Part shown: positions 59,825-64,000 of the stretch, piece by piece | Layout: every line of letters starts with the position of its first letter | Position numbering within the stretch: the first letter of the stretch is position 1 | Assembly (NCBI GenBank): GCA_012728855.1 | Contig: JAAYEH010000179.1 | Location: forward strand, 1 to 64,000 | Direction of reading: 5' to 3' | Length of the DNA stretch: 64,000 bases | From: Rhodopirellula sp. | GTDB lineage: Bacteria; Planctomycetota; Planctomycetia; Pirellulales; Thermoguttaceae | Translations under genes and position numbers: made by a program | The notes under the pieces: generated by a model | Told to the model about the DNA's origin: nothing | Seen by the model: the letters and a program-made list of their open reading frames with translations, nothing else | Database searches by the model: none

Positions 59825-61756
59825 CTAAGCGATGTACTTGCCTCGCGCCGTGTAGTGCGTGTGCAGGAGCTTGTGGCTCTTCGGTCCGCAAGGACCGTCG
59901 CTGAGGAAGCGGCGGTAGAGTTCGACAACCGCGGGGTTCTCGTGCGACTTGCGGATCGAGTAGGCGCGGTCTTCCGCGTAGATCGCCTTGGCGCGGGCGG
60001 CGCGGATTTCGGGGCTGGTCGGCGTCGGCTGGCCGCCGCCGCCGAGGCAGCCGCCGGGACAGGCCATGAACTCGATGAAATGACACTGGCTGAACCGCCC
60101 GCCCGCCTTGATGTTCTCCATCACCTTCATCGCGTTCGCCGTACCGTGGCAAACGCCTACTTTGAGCGTGGCGCCTTTGAGCCAGTCCCAGCTTGAAAAG
60201 AGGTGCCCGACGAGTTGCGGCACGGGCCCAACTTCGGTGATCGGCAGTTCCGCGTAACGGACCCCGTCGAAACCGCGGACCGGCATCACTTCCGCATGTT
60301 CGTAGAGATCCTCCACCTTGTGCCCGCTGACCAGTTCGAGCACGGTGCGGATCGCCGCTTCCATCACCCCGCCGGTCGCCCCGAAGATCACGCCCGACCC
60401 GGTGGCCGTGCCGAAGGGGTCGTCGAAATCCGACTTGGGCATCCGGGGCAGATCGACTCCCGCCTCGCGGATCATCTTAGCCAACTCGCGCGTGGTGAGG
60501 CCGTAGTCGATGTCCTTGTAGCCGCTGGCGCACATCTCCGGGCGGTTGCACTCGAACTTCTTGGCCGAGCAGGGCATCAAGGCGACCGTGACGATATCGT
60601 GCGGGTCGAGCCGGTTCACTTCGGCGTAGTACGTCTTCAACAGCGCCCCGAACATCTGCTGCGGACTCTTCGCCGAGGAAAGGTGGCTAAGATATTCGGG
60701 ATAGAAATGCTCGGCATACTTGATCCAGCCCGGCGAGCAACTGGTAAACTGCGGCAGGGCCACGGATGGGTCGCCTTCGACCAGCGCCCGTTTCAGACGC
60801 AAGAGCAATTCCGTTCCTTCTTCGATGATCGTCAAGTCGGCGGCGAAATTGGTGTCGAAGACCTTGTCGAACCCGCAGCGGCGCAGCGCCGTGTTCAGTT
60901 GGAACGTGAGGGCATGTCCCGGATCGAGGCCGAAACACTCGCCGATGGCCGCCCGCGGGCTGGGGGCCGTTTGGATCACGACGTGCTTGGAAGCGTTGTC
61001 GATGGCGGACCAGACTTCGTCGGTCGGGTCATTGGCGCGCAGTGCGCCGGTGGGACAGCGGTTGATGCACTGGCCGCAATTGATGCAGACGACGTCGGCC
61101 AGCGGTTTGTCGAGGAAGGTGGAAACCTTCGTGCGGTTTCCCCGGTCGATCGCCTCCAACACGCCCACTTCCTGCAGGTCGATGCAGGTGCGGATGCAGC
61201 GTCGGCAGAGGACGCACTTATTCATATCGCGGACGACCGAGTGGCTCGAGGCGTCGATCTCGTACCGCGGCTTGGCAAGCCGCCCGAAGCGGAAGAAATC
61301 GACGCCGTACTCCATCGCCAGCGCCTGCAACTCGCAGCCGACGTTGCGGCTGCACGTGTAGCACTCCCCGTAGTGCTCCGAAAGCAGCAGGTCGATAATG
61401 TGTCGCCTTGCGCGGCGGACGTGCGGCGAATGGGTGTTGACCTCGATCGGCACGGTGATCGGATAGCTGCACGCCGCCTGCAGGGTCCGCTGGCCGACCA
61501 CCTCGACAACGCAAACGCGGCAAACGCCCGCCAGGCACAGATCCTCGTGGTAGCAGAGCGTCGGAATGCGGATGCCCAACGTCCGCGCCGCTTCCAGGAT
61601 CGTCGTGCCCAACGGAACCTCGACAGGGTTGCCGTCGATAGCCACGGCCACGGTTTCGCCGCGGTTCTTGGCCTGCTGGATCGCCTCGATCGTGCGAACC
61701 GTCTGGCTCTTCGGCGCCCTGACTCTCGGCCGGGCATCGATCAGGTCGTCGTTCAT
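59825..61756 (-). CDS. hydA: [FeFe]-hydrogenase catalytic subunit, NADH-linked (HydA/HndD type)
   Basis: 643 residues from ATG 61756, chosen because AAAGGAG lies 7 bases upstream; a longer start (61837) exists. Domains in order: 2Fe-2S ferredoxin-like (about 40-115, LCYHEDLCLAGVCRVC), His-Cys [4Fe-4S] region (GECYTCSRNVGC), 2x[4Fe-4S] ferredoxin (CVLCRRCIRTC, CINCGQCINRCP), and the H-cluster domain. H-cluster motifs are FTSCSPGW (L1), MPCSAKKFE (L2) and MACPGGCLGGGG (L3). It makes or oxidises H2 in the cytoplasm. With hydB and hydC it forms a trimeric NAD(H)-dependent, possibly electron-bifurcating, hydrogenase. No maturase genes are in the window. Confidence 0.93.
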   Translation of the reverse strand: MNDDLIDARPRVRAPKSQTVRTIEAIQQAKNRGETVAVAIDGNPVEVPLGTTILEAARTLGIRIPTLCYHEDLCLAGVCRVCVVEVVGQRTLQAACSYPITVPIEVNTHSPHVRRARRHIIDLLLSEHYGECYTCSRNVGCELQALAMEYGVDFFRFGRLAKPRYEIDASSHSVVRDMNKCVLCRRCIRTCIDLQEVGVLEAIDRGNRTKVSTFLDKPLADVVCINCGQCINRCPTGALRANDPTDEVWSAIDNASKHVVIQTAPSPRAAIGECFGLDPGHALTFQLNTALRRCGFDKVFDTNFAADLTIIEEGTELLLRLKRALVEGDPSVALPQFTSCSPGWIKYAEHFYPEYLSHLSSAKSPQQMFGALLKTYYAEVNRLDPHDIVTVALMPCSAKKFECNRPEMCASGYKDIDYGLTTRELAKMIREAGVDLPRMPKSDFDDPFGTATGSGVIFGATGGVMEAAIRTVLELVSGHKVEDLYEHAEVMPVRGFDGVRYAELPITEVGPVPQLVGHLFSSWDWLKGATLKVGVCHGTANAMKVMENIKAGGRFSQCHFIEFMACPGGCLGGGGQPTPTSPEIRAARAKAIYAEDRAYSIRKSHENPAVVELYRRFLSDGPCGPKSHKLLHTHYTARGKYIA

Positions 61757-61880
61757 GGTCGGCTCCTTTGATGCCCTCACAAAACGGGGATAGACGCCCT
61801 CGCCTTGCTTCGTCTTGTTTTCCGGGATTTCTGACAATAGCCGGGAACCGGTCGCCGTCTTGTTAGGGATTCTTGGTCTA

Positions 61881-63074
61881 TTACCGGCCGGCTCCGATAC
61901 GGCCCAGGATCTCGTCGCGGAAGTCGCGAGCGATGGAAAGGAATGCGTTGGGGGCGGACTGCCCCAGCCCGCACTTGGAAGCCAGCCGCATCGTCTCGCC
62001 GAGCGAACAAAGCTCTTTCAGATAGCTCATCGAGCAGACGCCCCGCTGGAGCATCTGAATGCCTTCCAAAAGCTTGGGAACGCCCTCACGGCAAGGCGTA
62101 CACTGCCCGCACGACTCATCGACGAAGAACTCCAGGAAATTGCGGGCGACCTCGAGCATATCGCGCGTGGGGCCGAAGATGATGATCGAGCCGCCGGTCG
62201 GCGCGTCCTCGTAAGCGATCGTGCGGTGGAATTGCGAGGCCCCCACGCACTGCCCCGAAGCCCCACCCACCTGGACCGCCTTCGCCCCGACTCCGCCGAC
62301 CTCCTCGAGCAACTCGGCCACGGTGATTCCCATCGGAAACTCGTACACTCCCGGGCGCCCGCAGTCGCCGGAGACGCTGAAAAGCTTGTGACCTGTCGAT
62401 TTTGCGGTGCCGTAGCTCTTGAACCACTCGGGCCCGCGCTGGAGGATGCACACGACCCAAGCGAAAGTCTCCACGTTGTTAACGATGGTGGGATGGCCGA
62501 GATAGCCGGTGTCGATCGGAAAGGGCGGACGGTTGCGCGGCTCTCCGCGGTGTCCCTCCAGGGATTCGATCAGGGCGGTCTCCTCGCCGCAGACGTAGGA
62601 ACCGGAGCCCATGTGGATCTCGATGTCGAAGTCGAATCCGCGTTTGCCGCCGACGGATTTCCCCAGCAGATTCTCCTCGCGCCGTCGCTGGAGCACGCTT
62701 TCAAGGTGCCGGCGGAGATAAGAGTATTCCGCACGAAGGTAGACGATTCCTTGGCGAGCGCCGATGACCCTGGCGGCGATCGTCATTCCCTCGAACACCA
62801 GATCGGCGAATTCGGAGAGGATGACGCGATCCTTAAACGTGCCCGGCTCGCCTTCGTCCGCATTGCAGACGACGTATTTCTCTTCGTCTTCGGTTTCCGC
62901 CGCCAGTTTCCATTTCATACTGGTGGGAAACCCCGCGCCGCCGCGGCCCCGCAGGCCGGACGCGGCGATGGCGTCGAGTACGTCGGCCGGATTCTCCGCC
63001 AGGGCCCTGGCCAGGCCAACACCCGGCTCGACCGTTGTGAATGTCAACTCGCCGGTCGTTGTGGTGGTGGTCAA
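61881..63074 (-). CDS. hydB: NADH-binding subunit of the [FeFe] hydrogenase (NuoF/HydB-like)
   Basis: 397 residues from TTG 63074, the best start since AAGGAG lies 8 bases upstream and the hydC stop is 3 bases further. FMN/NADH-binding fold: GLRGRGGAGFPTSMKW, VVCNADEGEPGTFKDR, GSYVCGEETALIESLEG. The C-terminal FeS motif is SCGQCTPCREG with GLGQSAPN. It lacks both the N-terminal 2Fe-2S thioredoxin-like domain and the C-terminal 2[4Fe-4S] domain found in Thermotoga-type HydB, and so resembles NuoF in size. Oxidises or reduces NAD(H) for the HydABC complex. Confidence 0.92.
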   Translation of the reverse strand: MTTTTTTGELTFTTVEPGVGLARALAENPADVLDAIAASGLRGRGGAGFPTSMKWKLAAETEDEEKYVVCNADEGEPGTFKDRVILSEFADLVFEGMTIAARVIGARQGIVYLRAEYSYLRRHLESVLQRRREENLLGKSVGGKRGFDFDIEIHMGSGSYVCGEETALIESLEGHRGEPRNRPPFPIDTGYLGHPTIVNNVETFAWVVCILQRGPEWFKSYGTAKSTGHKLFSVSGDCGRPGVYEFPMGITVAELLEEVGGVGAKAVQVGGASGQCVGASQFHRTIAYEDAPTGGSIIIFGPTRDMLEVARNFLEFFVDESCGQCTPCREGVPKLLEGIQMLQRGVCSMSYLKELCSLGETMRLASKCGLGQSAPNAFLSIARDFRDEILGRIGAGR

Positions 63075-63076
63075 GA

Positions 63077-63592
63077 TTATCGCTCCTTGGCTCCAGCCAC
63101 GGCGTGCATTCCAAACGTCTGCCGGCATTCTTCCAGAATCAGGTGGATCCGCTCGGGAGTGACACGAGTGAAGATCTGATCGTTCACCAGCAGGGCCGGC
63201 CCCTGGTCGCACATACCGAGGCAATTCGCCCATTGGAGCGTGAACTTGCCGTCCGGCGTTGTTTCGCCGAAGGCGATCCCCAGGTCGTTTTGCAGTTGGC
63301 GGGCGACGAGATCCTTGCCGGCCATCTCGCAGGTGATCGTGCGGCAGAGCCGGATCACGAACTGTCCGCGCGGATTCTCGTCGAGGAAACTGTAGAAGGA
63401 AACGACGCTCTGGACTTCGACCGGGTGGAGATCGAGCAAATCGGCGATGATTTGCATGCAGTAGGCGGAGATGCGGAAATGCCGCCGTTGCACCTCCTGG
63501 AGAATCGGCATCAGCGAACTCCGCTGTCGGCCGAACTGATCCGCCAAAGCGACCAGTTCCTCGCGGAGCCGCTCACGTTCGGTGACAAGCAT
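63077..63592 (-). CDS. hydC: NuoE/HydC-like 2Fe-2S subunit of the hydrogenase
   Basis: 171 residues from ATG 63592, preceded by GAAAGGAGGGAACC. A NuoE-type thioredoxin-like 2Fe-2S domain with C-x4-C and C-x3-C ligands: RLCRTITCEMAGKD, then ANCLGMCDQGPALLVND. The N-terminal helical part contains LMPILQEVQRRHFRISAYC. First gene of hydC-hydB-hydA; its promoter must lie in front of 63592, where the LRR remnant on the other strand begins. Confidence 0.92.
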   Translation of the reverse strand: MLVTERERLREELVALADQFGRQRSSLMPILQEVQRRHFRISAYCMQIIADLLDLHPVEVQSVVSFYSFLDENPRGQFVIRLCRTITCEMAGKDLVARQLQNDLGIAFGETTPDGKFTLQWANCLGMCDQGPALLVNDQIFTRVTPERIHLILEECRQTFGMHAVAGAKER

Positions 63593-63617
63593 CGGTTCCC
63601 TCCTTTCGCCGGAGCGA

Positions 63618-63932
63618 ATGTTGGATACCATATTCCTTCGGCAAGTGCAAGCGGCGGCAGGGCTGGACCCTTGGGCAGACCTGCCGCGGCTGAAATCGCT
63701 GGGCCTGGACGATACCACGGTGACTGACGCGCGATCAGGCGAGTTCAAGCACCCCAGCAATCTCCAGTTCCCCCATCTCGGCCGCATTGAGATTGCCGAT
63801 GGCGGTTTGGAGGACTTCTACGGCTTGAAGGGGCTGAAGGAACTGAACGCCCACCAGTGCAAGGGCGTTGGGAGGCTGCAAAACGCATTGCCGAGCGGCA
63901 CCATCATCAAGACGGGTACGTTCGAAGCTTAG
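63618..63932 (+). pseudogene. Leucine-rich-repeat protein remnant
   Basis: A 104-codon frame, starting in the region divergent to hydC. Segments LPRLKSLGLDDTTVTDA and LEDFYGLKGLKELNAHQCKG fit decayed planctomycete LRR units, ending LQNALPSGTI. No signal peptide or full repeat array is present. It is probably the tail of a larger LRR protein. It could still be expressed from the hydC promoter region, but I doubt it is functional. Confidence 0.4.
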
Positions 63933-64000
63933 ATCGCCTGGTAAAGCCAGCTATCGACGCGTCGCTCGATTTCGCCCAACTGATCGCGGTCGGTCTCGCT
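63929..64000 (-). CDS. Partial gene, 3' end only
   Basis: The TAA at 63929-63931 on the minus strand ends a frame open to the window edge (DQLGEIERRVDSWLYQAI at its end). It overlaps the end of the LRR remnant by three bases. The rest lies outside; no function can be given. It is transcribed toward hydC and may be the preceding gene of the hydrogenase locus. Confidence 0.4.
   Translation of the reverse strand, partial: SETDRDQLGEIERRVDSWLYQAI

Noticed and set aside
59712-60152. Minus-strand frame overlapping the hydA end
   Set aside because: It overlaps the conserved L3-containing hydA C-terminus in another frame and has no motif.
60900-61770. Loss of the H-cluster because L1 reads TSCSPGW
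   Set aside because: L2 and L3 are intact, and I recall this L1 form from NADH-linked HndD/HydA enzymes; not treated as inactivation, although an alignment is needed.
1-64000. CRISPR array, tRNA or rRNA genes, intact transposase
   Set aside because: No regular spaced direct repeats, no cloverleaf with TTCGAA-type loop and terminal features, no rRNA-like sequence, and no DDE-type transposase frame were recognised by eye.

Overview
The window looks like a chromosomal segment (roughly 60 percent GC by eye) of a planctomycete, most likely a member or metagenome bin of the Pirellulales. Support: a DUF1559 protein with a type IV pilin-like N-terminus, tiny carboxypeptidase-regulatory-like lipoproteins, tandem very large secreted polysaccharide-type proteins, and the outer-membrane genes lptE/bamD next to recO, corC, ybeY, pgpH and phoH. 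This assignment is inference from gene content; there is no rRNA or tRNA in the window.

Layout. (1) 1-4980, plus strand: a mosaic of short genes (SUI1/eIF1-like factor, HAD hydrolase, small membrane protein, acetyltransferases) mixed with decayed ends of other genes (DUF1963, isoprenylcysteine methyltransferase-like, a frameshifted FHA gene); two ORFs are in-frame two-domain fusions (cupin-GNAT, GNAT-GNAT). (2) 5027-22343: secreted/cell-surface carbohydrate region with two tandem giant paralogues (1364 and 1154 aa), a DUF1559 protein and lipoprotein, and a minus-strand set of a putative glycosidase, a mutarotase-like protein, a beta-helix protein and a Tat-exported ceramidase-like protein. 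(3) 22947-32096, minus strand: a housekeeping operon with many overlapping start/stop codons (zinc ribbon, phoH, pgpH, ybeY, corC, recO, bamD, lptE, folP). (4) 32443-36181, minus: AAA ATPase and three-gene proton-translocating transhydrogenase pntA1-pntA2-pntB. (5) 36450-37356, plus: rplM-rpsI. (6) 37424-46185, plus: metalloid/redox module 1 with arsC, arsR, permease, small thioredoxin-fold proteins, DGC zinc-binding protein, ArsG-type permease, a decayed radical SAM maturase and a HlyD/FtsX/ATPase exporter. (7) 46201-50343, minus: sulfatase-modifying-type lipoprotein, AlgX/AlgJ-like and AlgI-like polysaccharide O-acetylation genes. (8) 50542-58037: metalloid module 2 with a Cys-rich small lipoprotein, two thioredoxin-fold paralogues with Gly-Cys tails, a MacB-type ABC pair, two ArsR regulators, acr3 and arsM. 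(9) 58038-59415: gene remnants. (10) 59825-63592, minus: trimeric NADH-linked [FeFe] hydrogenase hydC-hydB-hydA. A truncated leucine-rich-repeat remnant and the 3' end of another minus-strand gene close the window.

Mobile and repeat content: two copies of a ~268-bp MITE-like element with a 26-bp perfect central hairpin (22551-22818 and 52042-52308), a solo end of the same family (32386-32413), a diverged relative of the hairpin (59444-59480), a separate 99-bp MITE-like element whose TGA target duplication supplies a stop codon (12791-12889), and a 17-bp inverted repeat behind the hydrogenase operon (59669-59731). No CRISPR array, tRNA, rRNA or intact transposase was seen.

The best candidate for an undescribed system is module 8 together with its counterpart in module 6: pairs of exported thioredoxin-fold proteins followed by MacB/FtsX-type ABC exporters, embedded between arsenic genes and controlled by ArsR-type palindromic operators.
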